Positions 7,573 to 17,011 of a stretch of 53,201 bases of DNA are shown here, piece by piece. The position numbers were made by a program, and so were the translations under genes. How positions within the stretch are numbered: position 1 is the first letter of the stretch; each line of letters begins with the position of its first letter. Under the pieces are notes generated by a model. The model saw only the letters and a program-made list of their open reading frames with translations. It made no database searches and had not been told where the DNA came from. The stretch is taken from the NCBI GenBank assembly GCA_002071175.1, contig MWER01000011.1, positions 1 through 53,201 of the forward strand, written 5' to 3'. This DNA is from Bacteroidetes bacterium ADurb.Bin037. Lineage in GTDB: Bacteria; Bacteroidota; Bacteroidia; Bacteroidales; UBA932.

Positions 7573-7580
7573 TATCTTTG
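7573..7580 (+). promoter_or_regulatory. -7 promoter element for the acyl-CoA reductase-miaA unit
   Basis: TATCTTTG, an exact TAnnTTTG match, 20 nt before the ATG at 7601. It supports 7601 rather than the upstream TTG at 7568 as the start of the gene, because the TTG would lie inside or upstream of the promoter. Confidence 0.55.
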
Positions 7581-7600
7581 CAAAATTGAGCTTCAAAATT

Positions 7601-8617
7601 ATGGGATTTGCCTCAAAATTTGTCGAACATGCCATAACGGCTATTAAGGAGTGCGACAATGCGGTCTTGGCGGAAGCAGCCGGGAAAAATCCCTGGTTCA
7701 TACCTCCTTTTATCCGCTACCGGCTTGATACGTTAAGGAAAAGTCTGGAACAAGAGAGGGAGCTTCTGCTGCCATTACTGAATATCCCCGTCCCTGAAAA
7801 CGGACCGCGTATGTTGTCCATCATTGCCGCGGGTAACATTCCGCTTGTTTGCTGGCATGATTTTGTCTGTGCGCTTGCCTATGCTTCAGGACATCCGCAA
7901 GAAGTCATATTGGAGGTAAAGCTTTCTTCCAAGGACGATGTGTTGCTGCCTGCCATTGTGGAACGGTTGCAGGGAATGAAGGATTCCTGCCTGGATGGAA
8001 TCCGGGTGCGCTTTGTCAGGCATCCCTCTTTGAAGACACAGGCCTTATTATTTACCGGGGGATCACAAGCTCAGATGTATTACAGCCAAGCCTTCCCCAT
8101 GGTACCGATGCTTGTGCGCACAGGCAGGACTTCCGTCGCCATATTGGACGGCAGTGAAACGGAAGAGGAACTGGAAGGTCTGGCCCGTGATTGTTTTCTG
8201 TTTTTTGGGCTCGGTTGCCGGAACGTAACGTTGTTGCTCGTTCCGAAAGATTATGATCCCAGGCGGTTTATTGAAAAAGTTGATGCCGTATTGGGAAATG
8301 TTTTGCGGAATCACCCAAATTACATGAATGCATTCCGGCATGCCCGGGCGTGTTACCTGATGGACGGAAAAGAGGTTTTTCCGGATCTCTTTGTTTTAAG
8401 GGAAAGTGATGATCTGATCCCCCCTATGGGCGAATTGCATTTTACAAGATACCAGGACCGGAATGATGCCTTACGTTTCATTGATTTAAATGAAAACAGG
8501 ATACAATGTGTCTCGGGGACGGATAAAGTTCCTCTGGGACAGACGCAGACCCCTTCGTTCACCGATTATGCAGATGGATTGAATACGTTGGAATGGCTAC
8601 AAAAATTATCATACTGA
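7601..8617 (+). CDS. Acyl-CoA reductase (LuxC-like) family protein
   Basis: 338 residues from the ATG at 7601. The sequence follows the LuxC/acyl-CoA reductase family (aldehyde dehydrogenase fold), which reduces acyl-CoA or acyl-enzyme to aldehyde with NADPH. Visible signatures are MLSIIAAGNIPLVCWHDFVCAL, LFTGGSQAQMYYSQ, and the likely catalytic Cys in CFLFFGLGCRNVTLL (about residue 206). No luxE-like or other partner lies next to it, so the substrate is unknown. The 3' end overlaps the start of miaA by 25 bp in another frame, indicating cotranscription. The family assignment is firm; the reaction is inferred. Confidence 0.8.
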   Translation: MGFASKFVEHAITAIKECDNAVLAEAAGKNPWFIPPFIRYRLDTLRKSLEQERELLLPLLNIPVPENGPRMLSIIAAGNIPLVCWHDFVCALAYASGHPQEVILEVKLSSKDDVLLPAIVERLQGMKDSCLDGIRVRFVRHPSLKTQALLFTGGSQAQMYYSQAFPMVPMLVRTGRTSVAILDGSETEEELEGLARDCFLFFGLGCRNVTLLLVPKDYDPRRFIEKVDAVLGNVLRNHPNYMNAFRHARACYLMDGKEVFPDLFVLRESDDLIPPMGELHFTRYQDRNDALRFIDLNENRIQCVSGTDKVPLGQTQTPSFTDYADGLNTLEWLQKLSY

Positions 8618-9474
8618 CCGGACCTACCGGGGTGGGTAAGACCAGGCAGGGACTTGCCATTGCCCGTCTGCTGGGATCTCCCGTCATCAACTGTGACAGC
8701 AGGCAGATATATAAGGAATTGCGCATAGGGGTTGCCCGTCCTGATCCTGCCGAACTTGCCCTTGCAACGCACTATTTTATTGCCAGCCATTCCATACACC
8801 GGCCATATTCCGCAGGAGATTACGAAAGAGAGGCTTGGGACCTGGTCATGCAGTTGGCTCCTTCTCATCCGTACCTGCTGATGGTCGGAGGATCGGGACT
8901 GTATATAGATGCCTTTGTCAAAGGGATTGATCAGATGCCGCTGTCCAATCCGGAATTGAGAAGAGAACTGATGCTTATGGCAGAAGATCCGGAAGGATTG
9001 GAGGTGTTACGTGCCCGTTTAAAACAGTTGGATCCGGTGACTTACGCGCGCATTGACCTGGCCAATAAACGCAGGGTGATGCGTGCGGTAGAGGTCTGCC
9101 TGTTATCGGGTAAACCTTATCATTCCTTCCTCAGTCATACGCCTAGGGAACGGCCCTTTGAAATGGAATTACTGGTAATGGACATGCCCCGGAAAGAGTT
9201 GTATGACCGAATTGACAAACGGGTGATTGCGATGATGGAAGAAGGTCTGGAAGAGGAAGCCCGTGGATTGTATCCATACAGAAAACTCCCTGCACTCCAG
9301 ACGGTGGGGTACAGGGAGCTGTTCGATCATTTTGACGGGAAATATCCTTTAGAAGAAGCCGTCAGACTGATACAGCGTAATACACGCAGGTATGCCAAAC
9401 GTCAGCTGACTTATTGGAGAGACATACCCAGAAAGGAAAATCATCCGCTCCTTCGTCCTGATCCGTCCTTATAG
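8593..9474 (+). CDS. miaA: tRNA dimethylallyltransferase
   Basis: A 293-residue enzyme that adds dimethylallyl to N6 of A37 in tRNAs reading UNN codons. The P-loop is GPTGVGKT near the N-terminus (residues 10-17). It is followed by VINCDSRQIYKELRIGVARP, in which the usual GTAKP reads GVARP, and by LMVGGSGLYIDAFVKG. The C-terminal half has MMEEGLEEEARGL, LQTVGYRELFDHFDG and NTRRYAKRQLTYWR, all typical of MiaA. The start lies inside the end of the upstream gene (25-bp overlap). Confidence 0.97.
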   Translation: MATKIIILTGPTGVGKTRQGLAIARLLGSPVINCDSRQIYKELRIGVARPDPAELALATHYFIASHSIHRPYSAGDYEREAWDLVMQLAPSHPYLLMVGGSGLYIDAFVKGIDQMPLSNPELRRELMLMAEDPEGLEVLRARLKQLDPVTYARIDLANKRRVMRAVEVCLLSGKPYHSFLSHTPRERPFEMELLVMDMPRKELYDRIDKRVIAMMEEGLEEEARGLYPYRKLPALQTVGYRELFDHFDGKYPLEEAVRLIQRNTRRYAKRQLTYWRDIPRKENHPLLRPDPSL

Positions 9475-9503
9475 CGGGAGCGGATACTCCCCGGATTTTT
9501 ACT

Positions 9504-10211
9504 TTAGTTAGCAGCGGGGAAAACCTTGTTCATTTCCACTTCAAAGACCAGCGTACTGTTGGGGCCAATAACTCCGCCGGCACCATTGGGACCGTATCCC
9601 AGGTCGGAAGGTACGTAGAGAATGATCTTTCCTCCTTCACCGATCAGCTGCATTCCTTCTGTCCATGCGGGAATTACCCTGTCAAGGGGGAATTTGACCA
9701 TTTCATTACGTGAATAGGAAGAATCGAATTCTGTTCCGTCGATCAGCGTTCCCACATAATGTACTTCAACGGTGTCGGTTGCTTTGGCTCGGATCTCGTT
9801 ACCTTCCCTGATGATTTTATATTGCAGTCCACTGGGCAGTACTACAACACCTTCCTTGGTCTTGTTTTCTTCCAGGAAAGCAATACCTTCTCTGAAGTTG
9901 CGTTCTCCTTCGGCAATACTCTTCTTTTCCATAAAAGAAGTGATTTCGTTGTTCCAAGACATCATTTCTTCCTGACCGGGGTTTTCCTCCCGGGCTATAA
10001 CTTCTTTGTATGCCTTGATAAGCACATTGTGGTTCAGATCTCCGAAATTGGATTGTCTTACCATAGAAGCCAGAGAAGAACCGATCGCCCGGCTGACCGA
10101 GTCAATAGCACCCCGTGAAAAATCAACATTGTCTTTTGAAGTGCCGCTCTTACACGACATAGCAAGCATTCCGCCCAGCAGGGCGATAGATAAAATCTTT
10201 AAAGTTCTCAT
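9504..10211 (-). CDS. FKBP-type peptidyl-prolyl isomerase lipoprotein
   Basis: 235 residues. The signal MRTLKILSIALLGGMLAMSC has a lipobox (LAMSC), so Cys20 is probably lipidated and the protein is anchored to a membrane facing the periplasm. An N-terminal FkpA-like dimerisation region (residues about 30-120) precedes an FKBP domain: LPSGLQYKIIREG, VEVHYVGTLIDGTEFDSSY, FPLDRVIPAWTEGMQLIGEG, and LGYGPNGAGGVIGPNSTLVFEVEM. These give the expected proline-isomerase pocket (Tyr, Phe, Asp, Trp, Tyr, Phe). It is probably a periplasmic folding chaperone. It has its own -7 element just upstream, between it and the arginase-family gene. Confidence 0.93.
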   Translation of the reverse strand: MRTLKILSIALLGGMLAMSCKSGTSKDNVDFSRGAIDSVSRAIGSSLASMVRQSNFGDLNHNVLIKAYKEVIAREENPGQEEMMSWNNEITSFMEKKSIAEGERNFREGIAFLEENKTKEGVVVLPSGLQYKIIREGNEIRAKATDTVEVHYVGTLIDGTEFDSSYSRNEMVKFPLDRVIPAWTEGMQLIGEGGKIILYVPSDLGYGPNGAGGVIGPNSTLVFEVEMNKVFPAAN

Positions 10212-10255
10212 TGTAAAAATATAATTATAAAATAGATTGCCTTAATAATAAACAG

Positions 10256-10263
10256 CAAATGTA
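10256..10263 (-). promoter_or_regulatory. -7 promoter element for the FKBP lipoprotein gene
   Basis: The minus strand reads TACATTTG (TAnnTTTG), 44 nt before the ATG at 10211 and just downstream of the stop of the arginase-family gene. Confidence 0.5.
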
Positions 10264-10267
10264 AGGT

Positions 10268-11302
10268 TTATTTCTTGTTATTTAAATAGGAATAACAGCA
10301 AATTTTATGTAAAAGGCGGGCCCCGACAATGGCATCCCAGGGATCGTTGTCTCCCGGGGCCACTTCACAAAGATCAAATCCAATGATCTTTCGTTCGGAA
10401 GATGCCAGCAGGTAAAGAAGGTAATCGACTTGCTGAAACCTCAATCCGCCCGGGACAGGAGTTCCCGTATGCGGACAAAGTTCGGGTGACAGCCCGTCAA
10501 TATCGAGGCTGATATAGACCTGGTCCGGAAGGCTTTCCATAATCCTGTGACATTGATCCCGCCAGGTAAGGCCTTCATACATATCTTCGTTAAGCGATTC
10601 ATCGGGGAAGAAAGCGATGCGCTCATCATTCCGAATTATTTCATGTTCCTGGCTGCAGTAATCCCTGACCCCCACTTGTGTGAGCGATGTAATGGAAGGT
10701 ATTGTTTTCAAAGCGTTGAACATGATGGATGCATGAGAATAGGTAAAACCTTCGTAAGCTTCCCGCAGGTCGGCGTGGGCATCAATGTGCAGGATCCCGA
10801 AAGAACTGAAATGCTCTCCCAGGGCTTGAAGGAATCCGAGAGGTACAGAGTGTTCCCCGCCTACAATACCCACCAGTTTGCCCAGGCGCAGCTGTTCGGA
10901 ACATTGCAGGTAAACGATCCGGTTCATACGTGCACAGGCCGTATTTACCTGTTCCAGGACCTCACCCAGACCGCTTTGCAGGGGTTCGGACCCTTCTTCC
11001 CAGCACCGGATGATTCTTTCGGCCATCTTCCTGGCCGTACGGTTAAGGATGGGAAGTTCTTCATGTTCTTCAATAGTGGCTATAGGGATTTTCCATGCTT
11101 CTGGTACCCTGGAATTGAAAAGATCAACTTGAGTCGAAGCTTCTATAATGGCTTCCGGTCCAAGATGTGTCCCGGGACGGTACGAAGTAGTTACGTCCCA
11201 TGGAACGGATATGAGTACAATTTCCGCTTCCTGTTGTGTGAAAGGCAGTGCAAAATATCCACCGTTGGCTATACCGGGCAGGTTGGGATCAAATGTCTTC
11301 AT
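10268..11302 (-). CDS. Arginase/agmatinase/formimidoylglutamase (ureohydrolase) family protein
   Basis: 344 residues. The binuclear manganese site is intact: GGEHSVPLG (His), ILHIDAHADLREAYEG (Asp-x-His-x-Asp), and YISLDIDGLSPELCPHTGTPVPGGL (Asp-x-Asp). The GTPVPGGL motif and GFDLCEVAPGDNDPWDAI at the end are typical of the agmatinase-like branch. The exact substrate (agmatine, arginine, formiminoglutamate or other guanidino compound) cannot be assigned. An insert of about 60 residues near position 90-150 carries extra Cys residues. The start ATG overlaps the stop of the upstream isomerase gene by 4 bp (ATGA), so the two are translationally coupled. Confidence 0.88.
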   Translation of the reverse strand: MKTFDPNLPGIANGGYFALPFTQQEAEIVLISVPWDVTTSYRPGTHLGPEAIIEASTQVDLFNSRVPEAWKIPIATIEEHEELPILNRTARKMAERIIRCWEEGSEPLQSGLGEVLEQVNTACARMNRIVYLQCSEQLRLGKLVGIVGGEHSVPLGFLQALGEHFSSFGILHIDAHADLREAYEGFTYSHASIMFNALKTIPSITSLTQVGVRDYCSQEHEIIRNDERIAFFPDESLNEDMYEGLTWRDQCHRIMESLPDQVYISLDIDGLSPELCPHTGTPVPGGLRFQQVDYLLYLLASSERKIIGFDLCEVAPGDNDPWDAIVGARLLHKICCYSYLNNKK

Positions 11303-12270
11303 ACGATTCCTTCTCTGATTATATCGTGTATATGGACCATTCCGACATACTGTTCGTCCTTCAGGACTATGAGTTGTGTAATCTTGTTTGCCTGCATCAT
11401 CCTGTAAGCATGAACGGCCAATTCGTCATATGGGATCGTTTTCGGATTGCGTGTCATAACGTCGGCAGCGCAGAGTGCTTCCAGATTGCTGTTTTTTTCC
11501 ACCATCCTTCGTACATCGCCATCTGTAATGATCCCCTGCAATTTTTCTTTGTCGTCCAGAACGGCTGTAGCCCCCAAACGGTTGCGTGAGATCTCGAATA
11601 AGGTGTCCCTTATTGTTTGTTCCGGACTGACTTTAGGCCGGAGTGTGTGGGTCATTATGTCGGACACCCTCAGGTACAATTTTTTACCCAGTGAACCTCC
11701 GGGATGAAACCGGGCAAAATCGGAAGGGGTAAAACCACGCAGTTTCAACAGGCAGATGGCCAGGGCATCTCCCAAGACCATCTGTACCGTAGTGCTGGCC
11801 GTTGGGGCAAGATCGTTCGGACATGCCTCATGCGGTGCAGAGGCCATAAGGATGTAATCGGCCGATCTGCCCAGGAAGGAGTCCCTGTTGCCAACCATGC
11901 CTATCAATAAGTTACCCATTTTACGGATCAAAGGTACAAGCACCTTGATCTCGGATGTTTCCCCACTTTTTGACAGGCACATGACCGTATCTCCGGGTTG
12001 TATGATTCCCAGGTCACCGTGAATGGCATCTGCAGCATGCATGAAAACGGCGGGAGTTCCCGTAGAGTTGAGGGTGGCAACTATTTTTTGACCGATAATA
12101 GCGCTTTTCCCTATGCCTGTAACGATCAGACGGCCTTTGGAAAGGTAGAGGATCTCTACTACTTTCAGAAAGGAATCGTCAATGGATTTACGCAGGGAGT
12201 TAATAGCAAGTTGTTCTTTTTGGATAACCTCAAGCGCTGTTTTCTTAATATCCGGGTTGGGTGTGCTCAT
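11299..12270 (-). CDS. kdsD: KpsF/GutQ family sugar-phosphate isomerase (arabinose 5-phosphate isomerase)
   Basis: 323 residues from the ATG at 12270; the longer open frame from 12288 would need a TTG. The N-terminal SIS domain shows VTGIGKSAIIGQKIVATLNS, MHAADAIHGDLGI and CLSKSGETSEIKVL. It is followed by two CBS domains (about residues 200-320: SDIMTHTLRPKVSPEQTI... and AADVMTRNPKTIPYDEL). This is the standard architecture of arabinose 5-phosphate isomerase, which converts ribulose 5-phosphate to arabinose 5-phosphate for Kdo in lipopolysaccharide. It is coupled by a 4-bp overlap to the arginase-family gene and transcribed divergently from recQ. Confidence 0.92.
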   Translation of the reverse strand: MSTPNPDIKKTALEVIQKEQLAINSLRKSIDDSFLKVVEILYLSKGRLIVTGIGKSAIIGQKIVATLNSTGTPAVFMHAADAIHGDLGIIQPGDTVMCLSKSGETSEIKVLVPLIRKMGNLLIGMVGNRDSFLGRSADYILMASAPHEACPNDLAPTASTTVQMVLGDALAICLLKLRGFTPSDFARFHPGGSLGKKLYLRVSDIMTHTLRPKVSPEQTIRDTLFEISRNRLGATAVLDDKEKLQGIITDGDVRRMVEKNSNLEALCAADVMTRNPKTIPYDELAVHAYRMMQANKITQLIVLKDEQYVGMVHIHDIIREGIV

Positions 12271-12311
12271 AAAATTTTGAAAGAACAAAACAAACGTCTA
12301 ACTTAGTAGGA

Positions 12312-12319
12312 CAAAGGTA
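12312..12319 (-). promoter_or_regulatory. -7 promoter element for kdsD
   Basis: The minus strand reads TACCTTTG (TAnnTTTG), 41 nt before the ATG at 12270 and only 7 bp from the recQ start codon on the other strand. No equally clear element for recQ is seen. Confidence 0.5.
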
Positions 12320-12326
12320 GTAAAAT

Positions 12327-14516
12327 ATGTATACTTCATCCGAATTGCACCTTCAGCTGAAAAAGCATTTTGGATTCAATTCATTCAAAGGACAGCAGGA
12401 AGAAATTATTACCCATGTGATGCGTGGGGGAAATGCTTTTGTGCTCATGCCGACAGGAGGAGGAAAATCTTTATGTTACCAGTTACCTGCTTTGTTGATG
12501 GAAGGTACTGCCATTGTGATTTCCCCCCTGATCGCTCTGATGAAAAACCAAGTGGACGCTATTCGCGGCTTTGTCGGCGAAAATTACGGGATAGCTCATT
12601 TTCTTAATTCTTCCCTGACAAAGGCACAGATTACCGAAGTCAGGGAATCGCTCCTATCGGGAAAGACCAAATTGCTTTACGTAGCTCCCGAATCCCTTAC
12701 CAAGACAGATAACATTCAGTTGTTCAAACAATTGAACATTTCTTTTTATGCTATTGACGAAGCGCATTGTATTTCGGAATGGGGACATGATTTCCGGCCG
12801 GAATACAGGCGAATCAGGCCGCTGGTTAAAGAGATCGGCAAGGCTCCCCTTATAGCGCTGACAGCTACGGCAACCCCCAAGGTACAGCAGGATATCCAAA
12901 AGAACCTGGGAATGATGGATGCCAAGGTGTTCAAAACATCTTACAACCGGGAAAACCTGTATTATGAAGTAAGGCCCAAAGTGAACGTAGACAAGGAGCT
13001 GGTTAAGTTCATACGTCAGCATCACGGCAAAAGCGGCATCGTATATTGTCTGAGTCGAAGAAAAGTGGAAGAGATCGCATCGTTCCTCCAAGTTAACGGT
13101 GTCCGTGCGCTTCCCTATCATGCCGGGATGGATGCTGCCATCAGAACTGAAAATCAGGATAAATTTCTTATGGAAGAGGCGGATGTCATCGTTGCCACGA
13201 TTGCTTTTGGTATGGGAATAGATAAGCCCGATATCCGCTTTGTGATCCATTATAATATACCCAAATCGCTGGAAGGATATTACCAGGAAACGGGAAGGGC
13301 CGGGCGTGACGGCGGAGAAGGAATGTGTATAGCATTTTACAGTTACAAGGATATACAGAAACTTGAAAAATTTAAACAGGGCAAACCTATTGCAGAACAA
13401 GAAGTTAGCAAGCAATTGCTTGTAGAAACCGTTGCTTATGCAGAATCAAACGTATGCAGACGGAAGGTGTTGCTCAATTATTTTGGGGAAGATTATACGC
13501 AGGACAATTGTGCCAATTGTGATAACTGCTTGCATCCCAAGAAACAATTTGAAGGACAGGAAGAGATGTGCCTTGTACTGGAAACGGTTCAGAAGTCATT
13601 GCAGCAGTTCGATTCGGAACATATAGCCAATATTATAGCAGGCGTTTCAAATGCCATGATCAAGTCTTACCAGCACCATAAGCTGGATGTCTTTGGGATG
13701 GGGAAAGGCCGGACGGCGCGTTTCTGGAATGCTGTCATCAGGCAGGGGATCGTGCTGCGGTTCCTCGACAAAGACGTAGAAAAATACGGGGCTTTATCGG
13801 TTACGGCCGCCGGAATTGATTTTCTGGAAAATCCGTCGCCTCTTATGCTTTACCAGGAACGTGATATGGAAGAAGAAGCCGATTTCGCTAGTGAAGCGGC
13901 CATGAAAGCCGGGGGCGGGGGTGGCGATATCACATTGCTTACCATGCTTAAAGACTTGAGAAGGGATATGGCCCACAAACTGAAACTGGCCCCTTTTGTG
14001 ATATTTCAGGATATAAGCTTGGAGGACATGTCTATCATTTATCCTATCAGCCTGGAGGAGATGGTACAATGCCAGGGTGTAGGGGAAGGTAAGGCCAAAA
14101 AATTCGGGAAACCCTTCATAGAGCTGATAGAAAAATATGTAGAAGAGAATGAGATCGTCCGTCCGCAAGATATGGTAGTTAAATCGGTTATCAACAAGTC
14201 GCTCAATAAAGTCTATATCATTCAAAGTATTGACCGGAAACTGGACTTCGAAGATATTGCAGATGCGAAGGGACTGACTATGGAGGAATTACTTGAAGAA
14301 ATTGAAGTCATTGTCAATTCCGGGACAAAAGTGGATATAGACTATTATTTGCGACAGATCATTGACGATGACAAACTGGAAGAAATCTTTGATTATTTCC
14401 GATACGATGCAAAATCCGAATCCGTCTCGGAAGCTATCGCGGAGCTGGGGCCGGAGTATACGGAAGAGGAAGTACGGTTGGTCCGGATAAAATTTTTAGT
14501 TGAGGTTGCCAACTGA
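12327..14516 (+). CDS. recQ: ATP-dependent DNA helicase RecQ
   Basis: 729 residues. The helicase core has [15 protein letters not shown] (Walker A, about residue 43), [20 protein letters not shown] (DEAH box and aromatic loop, about residue 143), LTATATPKV, and [21 protein letters not shown] with [10 protein letters not shown]. The zinc-binding segment follows ([12 protein letters not shown]...NCANCDNCL), then a winged-helix region. An HRDC domain is present near residues 535-610 ([15 protein letters not shown]...[16 protein letters not shown]). A further C-terminal extension of about 110 acidic residues is typical of Bacteroidota RecQ. It unwinds DNA 3' to 5' in recombination and replication repair. 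Confidence 0.97.
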   Translation: MYTSSELHLQLKKHFGFNSFKGQQEEIITHVMRGGNAFVLMPTGGGKSLCYQLPALLMEGTAIVISPLIALMKNQVDAIRGFVGENYGIAHFLNSSLTKAQITEVRESLLSGKTKLLYVAPESLTKTDNIQLFKQLNISFYAIDEAHCISEWGHDFRPEYRRIRPLVKEIGKAPLIALTATATPKVQQDIQKNLGMMDAKVFKTSYNRENLYYEVRPKVNVDKELVKFIRQHHGKSGIVYCLSRRKVEEIASFLQVNGVRALPYHAGMDAAIRTENQDKFLMEEADVIVATIAFGMGIDKPDIRFVIHYNIPKSLEGYYQETGRAGRDGGEGMCIAFYSYKDIQKLEKFKQGKPIAEQEVSKQLLVETVAYAESNVCRRKVLLNYFGEDYTQDNCANCDNCLHPKKQFEGQEEMCLVLETVQKSLQQFDSEHIANIIAGVSNAMIKSYQHHKLDVFGMGKGRTARFWNAVIRQGIVLRFLDKDVEKYGALSVTAAGIDFLENPSPLMLYQERDMEEEADFASEAAMKAGGGGGDITLLTMLKDLRRDMAHKLKLAPFVIFQDISLEDMSIIYPISLEEMVQCQGVGEGKAKKFGKPFIELIEKYVEENEIVRPQDMVVKSVINKSLNKVYIIQSIDRKLDFEDIADAKGLTMEELLEEIEVIVNSGTKVDIDYYLRQIIDDDKLEEIFDYFRYDAKSESVSEAIAELGPEYTEEEVRLVRIKFLVEVAN

Positions 14517-14521
14517 TGTTT

Positions 14522-14529
14522 TATCTTTG
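14522..14529 (+). promoter_or_regulatory. -7 promoter element at the recQ stop codon
   Basis: TATCTTTG lies 5 bp after the recQ stop and ends 6 nt before the ATG at 14536. It would give the following gene an almost leaderless transcript in addition to read-through from recQ. Confidence 0.45.
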
Positions 14530-14535
14530 TCTTTT

Positions 14536-16806
14536 ATGCGTAAACGTTCGATTATATTTTTGACGATCTTGTCGGCACTTCTTGTAGGTGCTGCCGTTTA
14601 TGGTTTCATACAACTGTTCAAGAAATCCGGCGAGAGTGTTATAAGGAACGACACTTACAGGGCCGTTCCCGTAGATGCCGTTCTGGTGCAACATTTCAGT
14701 CGATTCAACACCCTGACGCTCAATATACTTGAACCGGGAAACTATATCGGACGTTTTTTCCGTCCGACTGAAGCGATGAGCCTGTTTTTGGACCGGCTCG
14801 GAAACTTTACCGCAACGGACTGTCCGGAGCTTGGAAAAGCCGAAGCTTTATGTTCGTTGCATCCTTCGGCAAAAAATACGCTCTCTGCGCTTTACTGCCT
14901 TTCCGGAGCAAATGCCAGGGATCCGCAATGGTGGGATAATTTTTTAATGACATCGGGTATTCCCTATAAAACACATTCATACAATGGACAGACCATATAT
15001 ATAATGTATGGGGAAGAAAGTGGAAATGCTGTTTTTGCAGCTTATGTAAAAGATCTGATGATGGCTTCTTCTTCGCGTGTAGTCATGGAATCTTCCCTGC
15101 GACACCTGGAAAGGGGAGGTTTACTCTCCCAGGACAATGCTTTTGCAAGACTTGTAGAACAAACACCCGTTTCCAGGCCAACACGCATTTTCGTTCTGCA
15201 TGATCGTATCCCTTCCTTAATCGCCGCCTATCTGGGAGTTCCCATGCAGAAATATGCCGCTTTTCTAAAAACGACTGCAGAATGGACGGTACTGGACGGT
15301 TTTGCAGACGAGAAAGGGCTCCGGATGGACGGTTACGCCATTTTCCCACCCGGAGGGGAACACTTTTTTTCCGTTTTTCTGGAACAACAGCCCCAGAAAC
15401 TCATGGCCACGGAAGTACTTCCGGCTGCCACACTGGCAGGTCTTTCAATGGGTCTTACAGACATAGGGTCATATGTGAATGCCTACGTCCGTTACCTTGA
15501 ACTGCGGAATCAACACAGAAAAATGCCGGATAAAGAAAGATTGGAATGGTTTAACTTGCTTTATCCCACAGAAATATCCCTTGCCTGTGTGCCTTTCAGA
15601 GGTGAATTGCAATGGATGTCGGTAATTCACACCCGTTATATACATCAGGCTAAGATCCAATATGCCCTGCTTGGCAGACAGGAAGAAGGGAAAGTCATGA
15701 AGAATCCGATCCCGGATCTTCTGCCCGGCATCTTCGGTCCCGTTTTCAATTTGTGTCCGGCACACTACTACTGTTACCTGGGATCGTTCATACTATTCGG
15801 ACCTGAAGAACTTTTGGAAGACATCCTGAAACGGAATAAAGAAGGAACTTATCACTCCCTGGCAGCAGCCATATCCCAGACAAACGCCCCGTCCAACATC
15901 ATGAATGCTTCTAATCTGACATTATTTCTGCAACCTTCTGCCGGATTGGACAACCTTGTGCCGTTGATGGACAAAAGATACGCCGGACGTATGGAATCTT
16001 GGAGAAACTTCAATGCCCAATATACATTGCTTCAGTTTTCATCGCTTGAAGACCGGCTCTACGGGCACTTGCTGGTTTACGGGGATTCATTGGAAACGTC
16101 ACCCTTAATACCCCGGCAGCGAAAAGTGCGTATACGTGGCGGGATCAGGCAGGATACCCTTTCCCGGGAAAAACCGCCCTATAAAGTTTTCAACCACCTG
16201 ACAAGGAAAGAGAACGAACTGTTCCAGACACCTTGGCCGGAATGCCGCCTTATATTGAGGGATCACACAGGCAAGACTTTATGGGAAAAGACAATGGAAG
16301 GGACTATACAGGACAGGCTGGTCCAGATAGATTTTTTGAAGAACAATAAGCTCCAGATGCTGTTTTCTATAGGTAACAGGTTGTATCTTGTCGACAGGCT
16401 GGGACGTAATGTCTCCCCTTATCCGAAGGCTTTTACGACCAGTATTCTTTACGGTCCGTTCGTATTTGATCCTGCAGGTAACAAGGATTACCGGATATTG
16501 CTGGTACATCAGGACAATATCCTGCGTTGTTACGACAAAAGGGGCAACATACTTTCCCGCTGGGAAGATTTTCTGATACCCGGTTACCTGACGGCCCCTC
16601 CGAAATATATTCGTACCGGTGCGACGGGATGCTGGGTTATATATGGTGGCAGTCAAACCGCTTTTCTTTCCGAAACGGGGGCTACACTTGCCCTGCTTAC
16701 ACAGGGAGACTGCCTGGATCCAAAGACCGAAATAGAAATTTCAGGTCCGTATGAGCTGCGCGGCACAACTATTGAAGGAAAGACTATTACTATAATGTTG
16801 GATTGA
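14536..16806 (+). CDS. DUF3352-type membrane-anchored protein
   Basis: 756 residues from the ATG at 14536 (MRKRSIIFL); an upstream in-frame start at 14500 would overlap recQ and lies before the promoter element. One N-terminal membrane anchor (IIFLTILSALLVGAAVYGFI) leads into a large extracytoplasmic part. Residues about 40-500 resemble DUF3352 proteins (VPVDAVLVQHFSRF..., repeated motifs of the style LFLEDRLGNF). The C-terminal third contains short repeats of the form hydrophobic-x-D-x-x-G (LRDHTGKTLWEKTM, VDRLGRNVSPYPK, YDKRGNILSRWEDF), suggesting a beta-propeller-like domain. No enzyme motif is visible. Its position before a DUF4834 protein and a lipid-type ABC exporter hints at an envelope role; this is inference. 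Confidence 0.65.
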   Translation: MRKRSIIFLTILSALLVGAAVYGFIQLFKKSGESVIRNDTYRAVPVDAVLVQHFSRFNTLTLNILEPGNYIGRFFRPTEAMSLFLDRLGNFTATDCPELGKAEALCSLHPSAKNTLSALYCLSGANARDPQWWDNFLMTSGIPYKTHSYNGQTIYIMYGEESGNAVFAAYVKDLMMASSSRVVMESSLRHLERGGLLSQDNAFARLVEQTPVSRPTRIFVLHDRIPSLIAAYLGVPMQKYAAFLKTTAEWTVLDGFADEKGLRMDGYAIFPPGGEHFFSVFLEQQPQKLMATEVLPAATLAGLSMGLTDIGSYVNAYVRYLELRNQHRKMPDKERLEWFNLLYPTEISLACVPFRGELQWMSVIHTRYIHQAKIQYALLGRQEEGKVMKNPIPDLLPGIFGPVFNLCPAHYYCYLGSFILFGPEELLEDILKRNKEGTYHSLAAAISQTNAPSNIMNASNLTLFLQPSAGLDNLVPLMDKRYAGRMESWRNFNAQYTLLQFSSLEDRLYGHLLVYGDSLETSPLIPRQRKVRIRGGIRQDTLSREKPPYKVFNHLTRKENELFQTPWPECRLILRDHTGKTLWEKTMEGTIQDRLVQIDFLKNNKLQMLFSIGNRLYLVDRLGRNVSPYPKAFTTSILYGPFVFDPAGNKDYRILLVHQDNILRCYDKRGNILSRWEDFLIPGYLTAPPKYIRTGATGCWVIYGGSQTAFLSETGATLALLTQGDCLDPKTEIEISGPYELRGTTIEGKTITIMLD

Positions 16807-16807
16807 A

Positions 16808-17011
16808 ATGGCTTTTCTTACACTTTTCTTTTTTATTATCCTTGTCGGATATCTTTTTATACGCCTGATCCCGTGGTTTCTTGCATTCAGGATCCGAAAG
16901 ATGCAACAACACAGACCAACACAGGAAAGAACGGAATTCAAAAGGTCCCGTAAAAAACATATAGGCCGGAATACCGGAGAATATATTGATTATGAAGAAA
17001 TAAAAGATTGA
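16808..17011 (+). CDS. DUF4834 family small membrane protein
   Basis: 67 residues. One N-terminal transmembrane helix (FLTLFFFIILVGYLFIRLIP) is followed by a basic cytoplasmic tail ending NTGEYIDYEEIKD. Size, layout and the G-[ED]YIDYEEIK end match DUF4834, a Bacteroidota-specific family of unknown function. It starts 1 bp after the upstream stop, and its stop TGA overlaps the ATG of the ABC exporter (TGATG), so the three genes are coupled. Confidence 0.8.
   Translation: MAFLTLFFFIILVGYLFIRLIPWFLAFRIRKMQQHRPTQERTEFKRSRKKHIGRNTGEYIDYEEIKD

Noticed and set aside
10547..11407. 286-codon open frame on the plus strand
   Set aside because: It is antisense to the arginase-family gene and the end of kdsD, whose motifs are intact; its own translation has no recognisable domain and many Cys/His/Phe, typical of a shadow frame.
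12654..13415. 253-codon open frame on the minus strand
   Set aside because: Fully inside recQ on the opposite strand; the RecQ helicase motifs lie in the plus-strand frame.
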